A stretch of DNA of 64,000 nt, taken from the NCBI GenBank assembly GCA_029881805.1, contig JAOULW010000003.1:62001-126000 (forward strand), read 5' to 3'. The notes beneath the pieces were generated by a model, which made no database searches, was not told the origin of the DNA, and saw only the letters and a list, made by a program, of their open reading frames with translations. Shown here in pieces: positions 33,873 through 43,646 of the stretch. Position numbers and translations under genes: made by a program. The first letter of the stretch is position 1. Every line of letters begins with the position of its first letter. This DNA comes from Candidatus Bathyarchaeota archaeon. Its GTDB lineage: Archaea > Thermoproteota > Bathyarchaeia > Bathyarchaeales > Bathycorpusculaceae.

Positions 33873-36800
33873 TTGGCGTGCACAGTGAATAAAACTTCAG
33901 CTTCCAGCGCATTCAGTTCTCTTGCCAAGCCTGTACGCGAAGCCTTAGAGGAGCTTGGATTTTCAAAGGCTACGTTACCTCAAGTAATGGCTATTCCGCC
34001 CATTTTAAGCGGCGAAAATGTGCTGTTAGTTGCGCCAACTGGAAGCGGGAAAACAGAAGCTGTTCTTCTGCCAATATTTTCCATTTTCATTCAGCAAAGG
34101 AAAGAAAAGGGCATATCAATACTCTACATTACGCCATTGAGGGCTTTGAATCGTGACTTGCTTAAGAGACTAACGTTCTGGTCCAATCGCCTAGGCGTCG
34201 CGATTGAAGTCAGACATGGCGATACTGAGCTGAAAATTCGCAGAAAACAAGCCATTTCGCCGCCTCATATGCTTGTGACTACGCCGGAGACTCTTCAGGC
34301 AATTCTTCCAGGTTCGCGTATGAGAAGCCACCTAGCTCGTGTTCAATGGGTTGTGATTGACGAGGTTCACGAACTAGCGTCAAGCAAGCGTGGAGTTCAG
34401 CTTGCAATAGCATTGGAGCGGCTTCGTGAAGTTACTGAAAAGGATTTTCAGCGGATAGGTTTGTCTGCTACTGTTGGTAATCCAGACGAAGTGGCGCATT
34501 TTGTTGCAGGAACAAGTAGAGGCATTAGCGTTGTTCAGGCCTCGCTTTCTAAGGGGTACAAGTATCATGTAGAAAATCCAGCTCCAATCGACGCGGATTA
34601 CGAGCTTGCAGGAAAACTTGCAACAGCGCCGGAGGCCGCAGCAAGAATAAGACGGTTGATAGAGCTTGTTGACACGCATAAATCTACTCTAGTTTTCGTG
34701 AACAGCAGAACAATCGCAGAAATGCTCGGACACAAGTTTAACCAGCTAGGAAGAAGTGACATAGCAGTTCACCATGGATCTTTATCCAGGGAAGAACGCG
34801 TTCAAATCGAGGATGAATTCAAAGCGGGAGTTTTGAAGGCAATAATCTGCACAAGCACCTTGGAGCTCGGCATTGACATAGGCAACGTGGACCTAGTAAT
34901 CCAATACCTTTCGCCAAGACAGGTCGGCAGCCTAATCCAGAGAGTTGGGCGAAGTGGACACCGCTTGGACATGCTTTCTGAAGGCGTCATTGTCTCGGCT
35001 TACCCAGACGACACACTCGAGTCAATTGCAGCTGTACGAAACGCCTACGAAAATAGGATTGAACCCGTTCTGATTCACGAGGAAGCCTTAGACGTCTTGG
35101 CCCACCAGATCGTAGGAATTCTAATCGACAAGGGAAATGTTGGCTTAGAAGAGGTTCTAGTTGTTGTTCGAAGATCCTATCCTTATCGGCGTCTCAGGAA
35201 GAGAATATTTTTGGACCTGATAGACTTTTTAGCCAGTCTCGGCGAATTAAGGGTTGATGCAGAAGGAAAAGTTTTGAGGAAGGCGCGTAGGACCAGAGTT
35301 TATTACTATGAGAATTTGTCAATGATTCCGGACGAGAGGCGTTATCCTATAATAAATGTGCTTTCGGACAGAAAAATAGGCACTTTGGGCGACGAGTTCA
35401 TGGCTCTAAGGGCTCGTGTGGGCTTAAATTTCATAGTTAGAGGAAGAGTTTGGCGCATAGTCCAAATAGAAGAGGAATCCGGCACGGTCTACGTTGTGCC
35501 TTCTGAAGACCCATTTGCGGCAATTCCCGGGTGGGACGGAGAAATGCTTCCCGTGCCATTTAACCTAGCTCAGGAAACTGGCAAGCTACGTGAAGAAATC
35601 GGAAAAATGTTAAAAGAAACAGGAAAAGTTGAGGCTACGGTGGAGGCGCTTGCCTACAAGTTTGCCACGAATAGAACTGCTCTGGTTGAGGCTGCACGTG
35701 AAGTTGAGGAGCATTTAAAGCAAAATGCGCCTCTGCCAACGCATAATCGCATTCTTATTGAAGCCTTTAACAAATATTTAGTAGTTCACGTGTGTTTTGG
35801 GGAAACAGTAAACCGCACTTTGGGCGGCATTTTTGACGCTACGCTTTCTGATAAGGAAATCATAAGCGGCTGGTGGAACGATGGATACCGAATTCTAATC
35901 GAAACTTCGCGAAATCTAACACAGCAAGAAGTTGAGAAAATGCCTAATGCCCTCTTTAGTCTGACTGACGAGAAGGTAGATGAAGCTTTCAGCAATTATT
36001 TAGATTCTAGGTTTCCATTTTCCTACAAGATGAAGTTTGTAGCTGAACGTTTTGGAGCGTTACCTCGCGGAAAAACCATGGGCCCGGAAAGACAGAGTCA
36101 ATTGTCTGGCCAGTTTAGGGGAACCCCAATTTATGATGAGACACTGCGAGAAGCGATGTTGGAGAAGGTGGATGTCGCAAAGGTTAAGGAAATTATGCAC
36201 AATATTAGAAAAGGAAAAGTGAATGTTAGCACGCTACACCGCTCTGAAAAACCGACGCCATTAGCGTATCACATTCTTGCAAAATATTCTGACATTTCAG
36301 AGTTGATGGCACCAGAACGCGTTTTGCTAAATAACATAGACAAGATGAAAAAAGCAATAGAAGCTAGAAGAGCGACACTGCTATGCATGTCATGCGGCGA
36401 ATGGACAGCCGAAATGAAGATTAAGAGTTTGCCAGAACAGCCCGAATGCGAGAAATGCAGATCAAAGCTTCTGGCGCTTCTATACCCAAGCCAAGGAGTA
36501 AGATGTTTACAGGAAAATTTGAAGAAAAGACGCGAAGGCAAAGAATTGATGGAAGAAGAGCTTAAGGATCTAACCCATGCGAGACGCACAGCCGATCTGA
36601 TATTAAGTTATGGCAAAAAAGCGGTAATAGCATTAGAAACGAGAGGCGTCGGACCAGAAACAGCCTTCAGAATCCTTGGGAAAATGCATCCAAAAGAAGA
36701 CGAGTTTTACATAGATCTTCTAAAGGCAAAGATTCAATATCTGCGAACAAGAGAATACTGGGAAAAGAAAGACACCTTCAAAGGTCTTGTTTTCAGATAA
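33873..36800 (+). CDS. Lhr-like DEAD/DEAH-box helicase
   Basis: The 975-residue SF2 helicase has motif I APTGSGKTE near residue 55, Ia TPLRALN, motif II DEVH, motif III SATVG, motif IV-V HHGSLSREER and STLELGIDIG, and motif VI QRVGRSGHR. The region after the helicase core matches the Lhr family (winged helix and DUF-type domain with GDEFMALRARVGLNFIVRGRVW). Four cysteines near the C-terminus (CMSC and CEKC) may bind zinc and are followed by a helix-hairpin-helix-like end. Archaeal Lhr proteins unwind DNA and RNA-DNA hybrids in repair. TTG 33873 or GTG 33885 may be the start. Confidence 0.92.
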   Translation: MACTVNKTSASSAFSSLAKPVREALEELGFSKATLPQVMAIPPILSGENVLLVAPTGSGKTEAVLLPIFSIFIQQRKEKGISILYITPLRALNRDLLKRLTFWSNRLGVAIEVRHGDTELKIRRKQAISPPHMLVTTPETLQAILPGSRMRSHLARVQWVVIDEVHELASSKRGVQLAIALERLREVTEKDFQRIGLSATVGNPDEVAHFVAGTSRGISVVQASLSKGYKYHVENPAPIDADYELAGKLATAPEAAARIRRLIELVDTHKSTLVFVNSRTIAEMLGHKFNQLGRSDIAVHHGSLSREERVQIEDEFKAGVLKAIICTSTLELGIDIGNVDLVIQYLSPRQVGSLIQRVGRSGHRLDMLSEGVIVSAYPDDTLESIAAVRNAYENRIEPVLIHEEALDVLAHQIVGILIDKGNVGLEEVLVVVRRSYPYRRLRKRIFLDLIDFLASLGELRVDAEGKVLRKARRTRVYYYENLSMIPDERRYPIINVLSDRKIGTLGDEFMALRARVGLNFIVRGRVWRIVQIEEESGTVYVVPSEDPFAAIPGWDGEMLPVPFNLAQETGKLREEIGKMLKETGKVEATVEALAYKFATNRTALVEAAREVEEHLKQNAPLPTHNRILIEAFNKYLVVHVCFGETVNRTLGGIFDATLSDKEIISGWWNDGYRILIETSRNLTQQEVEKMPNALFSLTDEKVDEAFSNYLDSRFPFSYKMKFVAERFGALPRGKTMGPERQSQLSGQFRGTPIYDETLREAMLEKVDVAKVKEIMHNIRKGKVNVSTLHRSEKPTPLAYHILAKYSDISELMAPERVLLNNIDKMKKAIEARRATLLCMSCGEWTAEMKIKSLPEQPECEKCRSKLLALLYPSQGVRCLQENLKKRREGKELMEEELKDLTHARRTADLILSYGKKAVIALETRGVGPETAFRILGKMHPKEDEFYIDLLKAKIQYLRTREYWEKKDTFKGLVFR

Positions 36801-36948
36801 CCCGATGCTTTAAAACCTAATGCACACGCTTTGATTCGTTGTGCCTGCTTGGACAGTCAAAACCTGACTCTTAGTGCACGAAGATTAACAACGACCATAA
36901 TAATGTAATGGCAAACCGACAATTATGCGGAGCAGTCGCGTGCCATGT

Positions 36949-37887
36949 TCATTCTGTTACTTGAGCACGTCTGAAGAAGTACCAAGAGGTTGCAACAAAG
37001 ACGATGAAGTAGATTAGTGCTACAGCAATTGACGTCAAGATTATAGTAGACAAGGGCTCTGAGTTGAGCGCGATCCATTGCACCTGCTCCGGAGTGGTTC
37101 CTCCTATGTCTATCTTGTAGTAGGTGACCTCCCACGAAGGGTGAAGAATGTAGTTTATAAGATTTGGGCCTATGCTGTCCGTGCCTGTTGTAACCGTGAA
37201 GCCCAATTGGGGAGGCCCACCAACAGATCCAGTGTTACCAGAGCCAGGAATGTATGTAAGAATCCATCCTTGACCTGCAAGCGCACCAATTATTGAACCA
37301 ATTATGGCTGTTCCCAGCCAGATGCCTAAGGCTCCAAGAGCAGCGATTAAAGAACTCCTAGAGACCGTTCCCAGGAGTAGAACAATCGCTATCCATATCA
37401 AAGTGCTGAAAAGAGCTCCGAGAAGAGAGAGCGGGACAAGATGCAGGTTATTTTGAGGCCCATACACGACATAACCACCTATGGTCATGTAAACCATCAG
37501 AAAACAGTACGTTGCCAAAAGAGTCAGGAATGCTGCGAACAGCTTGCCAAAGAACACGGTGGTCCTTGAAATAGGCTTAGCTAGCAAAGGAACTATTGTC
37601 CCACTCTCAAACTCTCCTGAAATGGTATTCATCGTAGTTACTATCGCAAACAAGAAAAATCCAAAACCGCCCAAGCCTACATTAGCGTTAATCACGAAAT
37701 CCGGATTCGGCTCCACGGGATCGCCGGTGATAGCGCTTGCAATGTGACCTCCTGCCAACGATAAGGTCGCGAGAGCAAACGCAACAACAAGTATCCCGAG
37801 GAACTTCTTCTTTCGGATGTTCCACAGTATCTCATATCTGACTACAGCAAGAAACTTCCCTGTCCAACCCAAACGGTTCTGAGTCAT
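36949..37887 (-). CDS. ABC-2 type permease
   Basis: The 312-residue protein has six hydrophobic segments and the ABC-2 block GEFESGTIVPLLAKPISRTTVFFGK between the first two. A loop of about 80 residues rich in Gly, Pro and Thr (GSGNTGSVGGPPQLG) separates the last two and is probably extracellular. Its ATG overlaps the ATPase stop (ATGA), so the two form one exporter. Substrate unknown. Confidence 0.88.
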   Translation of the reverse strand: MTQNRLGWTGKFLAVVRYEILWNIRKKKFLGILVVAFALATLSLAGGHIASAITGDPVEPNPDFVINANVGLGGFGFFLFAIVTTMNTISGEFESGTIVPLLAKPISRTTVFFGKLFAAFLTLLATYCFLMVYMTIGGYVVYGPQNNLHLVPLSLLGALFSTLIWIAIVLLLGTVSRSSLIAALGALGIWLGTAIIGSIIGALAGQGWILTYIPGSGNTGSVGGPPQLGFTVTTGTDSIGPNLINYILHPSWEVTYYKIDIGGTTPEQVQWIALNSEPLSTIILTSIAVALIYFIVFVATSWYFFRRAQVTE

Positions 37888-38837
37888 TTAGTAACCTCCT
37901 TCGTGCGCTTATGTTTGGCAAGAAGATCCATAAATATGTCCTCTAGGCTCTCTCCTTTCAAGTTCATGGATATGACGATGCCTCCTCCTGCTGTAATCGC
38001 TTGAGACACTTCAGATCTGATGTCGTCACGAGTTTCCACCTCGACTGAAAGCCTTTTTCCTTCTTCGATAACACTTGTCACGTAGGGTAATTCTTTCACT
38101 TTTTCTATAACAGCTTTTGAGAGCTTGTCAACCTCAGCCTCTACTGTCAAAGGTCCCCTGGCCTTGGCGGATACTTGCTTAAGCGTGCCCGAAGTGACCA
38201 CAACTCCTTTGTTAATTATCGTGACATGGGTGCAAACCTGTTGAACTTCGTGGAGAAGGTGCGACGAGAGAAAGATGGTGACGCCTTCCTTTGCCATCTC
38301 CTTCATTATCTCTCGGACCTCAACCATTCCTCCAGGGTCCAGACCAAGACTTGGCTCATCTAGGATCACCAATTTAGGTTCACCTATCAACGCCTGAGCC
38401 AGTCCTAAGCGCTGTTGCATACCCTTGCTGTACTCGCCAATGAGATCGTTCTCTCGCTCCCTCAAATCAACCATGTCAAGAAGTTTAGGTATCTGTATAC
38501 CCCGCTCTTCTGCGGTCATGCCTTGCATTCTTCCATATATGTCGAGAAGCTCCCTCCCCTTCAGATGCTTAGGCAACTTCGGAAGCTCAGGCATGTAGCC
38601 TATTCTCGACCTTACGTCTGGTTTGTCCCAACCGATTTCTTGACCTAGAACACTCACCGATCCACCATCGGGTTTTAACAACCCAACCAGTACCTTGATT
38701 GTCGTGGTTTTTCCAGCGCCGTTGGGTCCTAAGAAGCCGTGAATAGTGTTTGCTTCGACTTTGAGGTCCAGCTTGTCTACAGCGACTAAAGACCCGTATT
38801 TCTTCGTGAGACCTGTGGTTTCAATGATAAACTCCAA
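37884..38837 (-). CDS. ABC transporter ATP-binding protein (NatA/CcmA-like)
   Basis: The 317-residue ATPase has Walker A GPNGAGKTT, the signature YSKGMQQRLG, Walker B LVILDEPSLGLDP and SSHLLHEVQQ as H-loop. The C-terminal 90 residues are the usual extension of ABC-2 exporter ATPases. It pairs with the overlapping permease downstream. Confidence 0.93.
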   Translation of the reverse strand: MEFIIETTGLTKKYGSLVAVDKLDLKVEANTIHGFLGPNGAGKTTTIKVLVGLLKPDGGSVSVLGQEIGWDKPDVRSRIGYMPELPKLPKHLKGRELLDIYGRMQGMTAEERGIQIPKLLDMVDLRERENDLIGEYSKGMQQRLGLAQALIGEPKLVILDEPSLGLDPGGMVEVREIMKEMAKEGVTIFLSSHLLHEVQQVCTHVTIINKGVVVTSGTLKQVSAKARGPLTVEAEVDKLSKAVIEKVKELPYVTSVIEEGKRLSVEVETRDDIRSEVSQAITAGGGIVISMNLKGESLEDIFMDLLAKHKRTKEVTK

Positions 38838-39142
38838 GGAATGTCCTCCATGCCTTTACAGTATACTAGTAACACTATTTTAATTGTTTATCCTCAATCT
38901 GCCGCGCGCTACTAACTACGCTTGCATCTTTAATGTTTTGAGGCACAGAAGAAGGCACAGCCAAATTATGCACTTTCAAGAGACTATCAATTAAGCCGTC
39001 TGCAGAATTTATGCAGGAATCGACCTCATCATTTAATTCATCAGCTACTTCTTCATTGAAATTTTGAGAAATTATTTCCCTAGGGGCTAGTTCAAAATTT
39101 TTGCCATTTGAATCTCTTTTGGACAGCGAGAAAGCGTGCTTC
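38838..39142. other. Region between ABC operon and Nudix gene with an open frame lacking a start
   Basis: On the minus strand the frame from 39153 down to TAG 38875 is open for 92 codons (for example NFNEEVADELNDEVDSC and SLLKVHNLAVPSSVP) but contains no ATG or GTG near its beginning and overlaps the Nudix 3' end by 11 bases in another frame. It may be a small gene with an unusual start, a frameshifted tail, or chance. No homologue is recognised. Confidence 0.25.
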
Positions 39143-39559
39143 TCACTGTCGCGTTAGTATCTTGTTCAGTCTTCTCAGGGCTTCTTTATTCTCTTTCCAG
39201 TACAGCAATTGCAGAGCCTCTTGGAAACTGCACCATCTGTACTCACTATGTTCTTCTCCGTCAAGCACTGTATGCTCTGAAGGAGAGACTTCTACGCCAT
39301 AGACGTATTCCTGACTTGGATAAGGGTCTGAAAATTCGAAGTGGTGAAGACGGTCTATTACCCTGATGTAACTCCTCACTCCTGTTTCTTCATATATCTC
39401 TCGGTACAACGCTTCTGTTCGAACTTCTCCTTCTTCTAAGCCACCTGTAACAGGCTGCCAAAATCCATTTCTCTCAGGAGTCCTTTTCAGCAATAGATAT
39501 TCTATTTTGTTGTAATTTCTTCGAAAGATTATGGCTTCAACTTGTATTGGCAACCGCAT
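39143..39559 (-). CDS. Nudix hydrolase
   Basis: The 138-residue protein has a complete Nudix box, GGLEEGEVRTEALYREIYEETGV, in which the REIYEETG part binds the catalytic metals. Nudix enzymes cleave nucleoside diphosphates linked to another moiety. The length and the FQEALQLLYW end resemble dihydroneopterin triphosphate or dATP pyrophosphatases, but the exact substrate is not deducible. It starts with ATG 39559. Confidence 0.9.
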   Translation of the reverse strand: MRLPIQVEAIIFRRNYNKIEYLLLKRTPERNGFWQPVTGGLEEGEVRTEALYREIYEETGVRSYIRVIDRLHHFEFSDPYPSQEYVYGVEVSPSEHTVLDGEEHSEYRWCSFQEALQLLYWKENKEALRRLNKILTRQ

Positions 39560-39691
39560 GGAGTGAGAGATTGCAGCTCAAACTAATATCTGTTTTCAGG
39601 ATTGCGTATGTCTCGGGTTGGTTGGGTTAAAATTTAATCCCAAATCCGACTAAAAGCGCGCGTTAGTCTTACTAATTCCAATATTCTTCTT

Positions 39692-40429
39692 CTATGCACT
39701 TCCGTATTTTTCGAACAAGAGTATTCCAATGATTACAACTGAAATACTAACTATTGAAATCACTCCCAAGTCTAGGAAAATGTTTGTATTCATCCAATCT
39801 CCCTCGAAAATCGTTTTTAGAGCATCAAGTAAGTAGTAGCTCGGGATGAATTTTGCGATTTGCTGAGTTGTACTGGTTATTGGTATAAAGGTTCCAAAAA
39901 ACATCTGAGGAAGAATGAACACGAATGAGATGCCTGTGGCAGCTTCCGGGGTTTTGGATACTGTGGCTGTGATAAGCCCTAAACCAACTGAACTTAGTGA
40001 AAATATCGCAGTTACAGGCAACGCTAAAAATATTCCTTGAATACCACTATCCGGTCTGAATCCTAATAGAAAAGCCAACGTAAAAACAACGATCACCTGC
40101 AAAAAGGATATTAGCATATGTGTTATGATTTGACTTCCCATGAATTCGCCCGAGGTCATCGGTGTTGTATTTAATCGTTTTAGTAGTCCCTCTTGTCTTT
40201 CGGTAGAAAAAGACTGGGCGATGGTCATAATTACAAAAATAACAGCGTAAACAATCAAGCCTGGGACCACCGAGTTTATGCTCATTCCTAATTCTGGATC
40301 TGCAAAAGCAAATATGAACACTATTGTAAGAACCGCAGGGAATAATAGGTTCAAAAATAGATCCGCTGGTTGTCGAATAAACTTTTTCAGTTCCATTTTT
40401 ATTAGAGCCACTAAACTTTGAAGTGCCAT
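39692..40429 (-). CDS. ABC-2 type permease (short DrrB-like)
   Basis: The 245-residue protein has six hydrophobic segments and the ABC-2 motif FSTERQEGLLKRLNTTPMTSGEF. It lacks a large outer domain, so it is of the compact DrrB/NodJ type. It begins one base after the stop of the ATPase gene and forms a transporter with it. Substrate unknown. Confidence 0.9.
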   Translation of the reverse strand: MALQSLVALIKMELKKFIRQPADLFLNLLFPAVLTIVFIFAFADPELGMSINSVVPGLIVYAVIFVIMTIAQSFSTERQEGLLKRLNTTPMTSGEFMGSQIITHMLISFLQVIVVFTLAFLLGFRPDSGIQGIFLALPVTAIFSLSSVGLGLITATVSKTPEAATGISFVFILPQMFFGTFIPITSTTQQIAKFIPSYYLLDALKTIFEGDWMNTNIFLDLGVISIVSISVVIIGILLFEKYGSA

Positions 40430-40430
40430 T

Positions 40431-41369
40431 TTATATTCCCTCCAAAATTCTTCGACCGGTTATTTTCAAGAAGACTTGCTCCAAATTCTTGGTTTCGTAT
40501 TTTTCCATCAACTCTTGGGGGGTTCCCAGTTCTATGAGTTTTCCATAATCAATAATTCCTACTCTATCACTAAGCGCTTCCGCTTCTTCGATGTAGTGAG
40601 TTGTTAGGACAATTGTTTTGTTTTGATCTTTGAGAGACCCGATAAATTCCCACGTTTTACGGCGGGCTCGAGGATCCATTCCAACTGTTGGTTCGTCAAG
40701 GAAAGCAATCTTCGGATCACTAATCAAAGCGATTATAAGATTTAATTTCCGAAGCATTCCACCGCTGTAACCTTTTGCCATCCTTTTGCTTGCCTCTGCT
40801 AACCCTAAAAGTTCCAGAAATGTATCCGTTCGTTCTTCTAGCTCCTTCTTGGGTATTCCATGTAGATTTCCAAAGAGTTCTATGTTTTCACGTGCATTCA
40901 GAAATTTAAAAACTGCAGCTTCTTGAGGACACACACCAATTACCGTTTTAATCTCTTCCAGATTCTTCGTTACATCGAAACCTGCAATAATGGCAGTCCC
41001 TTTTGTAGGTTTAAGTATCCCGCTAAGGATGTTGATTGTTGTAGTTTTTCCAGCACCATTTGGTCCCAGAAGACTGAAAAGTTCACCTTGCTTAATTTCA
41101 AGATTCAAACTATCAACAGCGGTAACATCCTCAAATTGTTTAACGAGATCCTTTACGATAATTGCAGAAACATCCCTGGATTCTATCCTTTTCTCCAAAG
41201 GTTTTGTCCCAAAGTTCCGGATATCTTGCGTGGACACATTTAGAGCAAGGAGTTCCACAATAAGTGTCCTAGACCAGTTCCTGGGAATATTGATTTTCTT
41301 GAACTTGGCTATTTCATAAAGTTCCTTCACATCTAGCTGTTTGAGCACGCTCCTAATATCTGAAGACAA
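40431..41369 (-). CDS. ABC transporter ATP-binding protein with extra N-terminal SAP-like segment
   Basis: The ATPase core begins at about residue 68 and shows Walker A GPNGAGKTT, signature YSGGMLRKLN, Walker B IAFLDEPTVGMDP and TTHYIEEAE. Residues 1-65 are not part of a normal ABC ATPase. They contain VKELYEIAKFKKINIPRNWS then LIVELLAL, which resembles a SAP/HeH-type helix-extended-helix fold. The protein is shorter at the C-terminus than the other two exporter ATPases in this window. Start ATG 41369. Confidence 0.9.
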   Translation of the reverse strand: MSSDIRSVLKQLDVKELYEIAKFKKINIPRNWSRTLIVELLALNVSTQDIRNFGTKPLEKRIESRDVSAIIVKDLVKQFEDVTAVDSLNLEIKQGELFSLLGPNGAGKTTTINILSGILKPTKGTAIIAGFDVTKNLEEIKTVIGVCPQEAAVFKFLNARENIELFGNLHGIPKKELEERTDTFLELLGLAEASKRMAKGYSGGMLRKLNLIIALISDPKIAFLDEPTVGMDPRARRKTWEFIGSLKDQNKTIVLTTHYIEEAEALSDRVGIIDYGKLIELGTPQELMEKYETKNLEQVFLKITGRRILEGI

Positions 41370-41489
41370 GCGAATCCCATTCTATTTTATTTTGAATTCT
41401 TCTTCATATAAAAGTAATTAATATTTCAGTTTGGGTTTGGGGGTTAAAATTTAATAGTAGAATGCTTTGAGACAAGTTTCTTAACTGGT

Positions 41490-42761
41490 GTGGACATGTG
41501 CGCAGAAGACAGTCGACAATCTGGGTTCAAACCGTCTTTGAGCTTGTTTGATGCTACGGCCATTAGTGTTGGTGCAATAATAGGTGCTGGCATATTCATC
41601 GTCACTGGCATTGCGGCTGGTTTTGCAGGCTCAGCCCTTATAATTTCCATGTTCATAGCCGCTGTAATCGCCCTATTCACGGCATTAAGCTTAGCTGAAT
41701 TGACAGCGTGGCAACCGCGCGAAGGAAGCATATACGAATATACGTACCAGCTAATCTCGCCGTTTGCAGGCTTCCTAGTCGGTTGGATGTGGATTTTGTC
41801 AAATACTTTTACGGGTGCCGCAGTTTCGCTGGGATTCGCCTACTATTTAACAGCATTGTTTCCAATTTTACCAGCCAACTGGATTGCAGCAATATTGTGC
41901 ATTGCCTTTACAGCCCTAAATTTTTTTGGCGTTCGCCAATCAGCTCTCCTAAACAACATTCTAGTTGCAGCAAAACTGCTCATACTTGCATTCTTTGCCA
42001 TTTACGGCGTATGGCACATAAACACGGCAAATTTCGCTTCTTTTGCTCCTTTTGAAACCGGGGTATTTTATGGCGCATTCTACATTTTCTTCGCATATGG
42101 TGGTTTCGCAAGAGTAGCCGTAATCGCTGAAGAAATTAAAGATCCGAAACATAACGTACCGAGGGCCATAATACTCTCGTTGGCAATATCCACAATAGTG
42201 TACATACTTGTAGGCATTGTGGCTGTCGGACTTGTCGGGGCACAGCAACTTGCGCAATCGAACTCGCCGCTAAAAGATGCTATAAGCCAAACTGGAACTG
42301 GCGCTGCAGTCTACATAGTCTCTCTTGGCGGACTACTAGCAACAGCAAGCGTCCTGCTTACGTCCATCCTAGGGGTTTCACGTATGGCTTACGCGATGGC
42401 GAGAAGGAAAGACCTACCACAAGCCCTGGGCGCACTGCACAAAAAATACTATACGCCATACAACTCTCTGTGGATTATAGGCGTTCTGATGACCCTACTT
42501 GTCCTTTTCATAGATCTAACAAGAGTCGTAGCCATAAGCACCTTTGCTCTACTCTTTTACTACACACTCGCCAACGTTTCAGCTTTGCGAATGAAAACAG
42601 AAAACCGCAAATACCCCAGAGTAGTGCCCGCAATCGGAGCCGCAACTTGCTTGGCACTTTTGATTTTTGCATTGTTTGCTTCGTTGCAATCTTGGATAAT
42701 CGGCGTTGCAAGCTTATTAATTGGCGCAGTTTACTACCTTGGCAAACAAAAATTCAAGTAA
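41490..42761 (+). CDS. APC-family amino acid permease
   Basis: The 423-residue protein has about 12 hydrophobic segments. AISVGAIIGAGIFIVTG is the conserved first-helix substrate loop of APC transporters, and FFAYGGFARVAVIAEEIKDPKHNVPRAI is the typical helix 6 region. It probably imports or exchanges amino acids; the specific substrate is unknown. GTG 41490 and ATG 41496 are alternative starts. TauE/SafE follows 13 bases downstream. Confidence 0.92.
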   Translation: MDMCAEDSRQSGFKPSLSLFDATAISVGAIIGAGIFIVTGIAAGFAGSALIISMFIAAVIALFTALSLAELTAWQPREGSIYEYTYQLISPFAGFLVGWMWILSNTFTGAAVSLGFAYYLTALFPILPANWIAAILCIAFTALNFFGVRQSALLNNILVAAKLLILAFFAIYGVWHINTANFASFAPFETGVFYGAFYIFFAYGGFARVAVIAEEIKDPKHNVPRAIILSLAISTIVYILVGIVAVGLVGAQQLAQSNSPLKDAISQTGTGAAVYIVSLGGLLATASVLLTSILGVSRMAYAMARRKDLPQALGALHKKYYTPYNSLWIIGVLMTLLVLFIDLTRVVAISTFALLFYYTLANVSALRMKTENRKYPRVVPAIGAATCLALLIFALFASLQSWIIGVASLLIGAVYYLGKQKFK

Positions 42762-42774
42762 GCAGTGATAAAGC

Positions 42775-43554
42775 ATGGATCTGTGGCTACTCATAGTATT
42801 CGGTTTCTTCATAGGCATAATCGCCTCCATGGCAGGAGTCGGCGGCGGCATATTCATCGTCCCACTCCTCACATTATTCTATGGTTTCATAGTCAAGAGC
42901 GCAACTGCAACCAGCCTTACTACAATAATCTTTACCGCTGTAGCCTCAGCAATCAATTATGCAAGACAAAAAAGAATCTACTACAAAACAGGACTAATTC
43001 TAGTTATTACAACAGCTCCAGGAGCATACGTAGGCGCATGGCTAGCAACAATAACGGAAGAGCGCACACTTGGCCTAGTATTCGGCGGCTTTCTTGTCCT
43101 TGTCGCTGCACGTATGATAATTGACGTCCTCAGGACAAAAACCCAAAGTAAGAACACTGCCACAACGACAGATTCTGAGCTAATCAAATCAAGAAAAACA
43201 ATCATTATTGGTATAGGGCTGAGCTTCTTTGGCGGCGTTGCCTCAGGCCTTCTGGGAATCGGCGGAGGAACGTTAATTGTGCCAATAATGGCCGTTGCAC
43301 TGGGAATGCCGATCCATTATGCGACAGCCACATCGATGTTTACTATGATCTTCACATCGATATCAGGCGTCGCAAGATACTATCAGTCAGAGCTCATAGA
43401 CTTCCCCGTTGCACTGATTCTCGCAGTGGGAACAATCTTCGGTGCCCAGGTAGGTGCCCACACGTCCAAGAAGGTTTCCGGCAAGAACCTCAGCCTAATT
43501 TTCAGCATCATACTGACATTTGCCGGCATAAATATGGTAATAAAACATTGGTGA
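42775..43554 (+). CDS. TauE/SafE-family membrane transporter
   Basis: The 259-residue protein has two homologous halves, each starting with the family loop (ASMAGVGGGIFIVPLL and ASGLLGIGGGTLIVPIM), and about eight hydrophobic helices. Members export sulfite, sulfoacetate or other small organic anions. No sulfur-metabolism gene is adjacent. It is probably co-transcribed with the APC permease. Confidence 0.92.
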   Translation: MDLWLLIVFGFFIGIIASMAGVGGGIFIVPLLTLFYGFIVKSATATSLTTIIFTAVASAINYARQKRIYYKTGLILVITTAPGAYVGAWLATITEERTLGLVFGGFLVLVAARMIIDVLRTKTQSKNTATTTDSELIKSRKTIIIGIGLSFFGGVASGLLGIGGGTLIVPIMAVALGMPIHYATATSMFTMIFTSISGVARYYQSELIDFPVALILAVGTIFGAQVGAHTSKKVSGKNLSLIFSIILTFAGINMVIKHW

Positions 43555-43646
43555 CGCAGGCGTTATAAAACGCTCAAAAGCAATAGGTCTACCCAGCGCT
43601 GAACATCGGCGAGAGATATTTCGTTTAGTGGCAAATACAAGATTGA

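Noticed and set aside
43560-43573. Hairpin GCGTT-ATAA-AACGC after the TauE/SafE gene
   Set aside because: A 5-bp stem not followed by a T-run is too weak to call a terminator.
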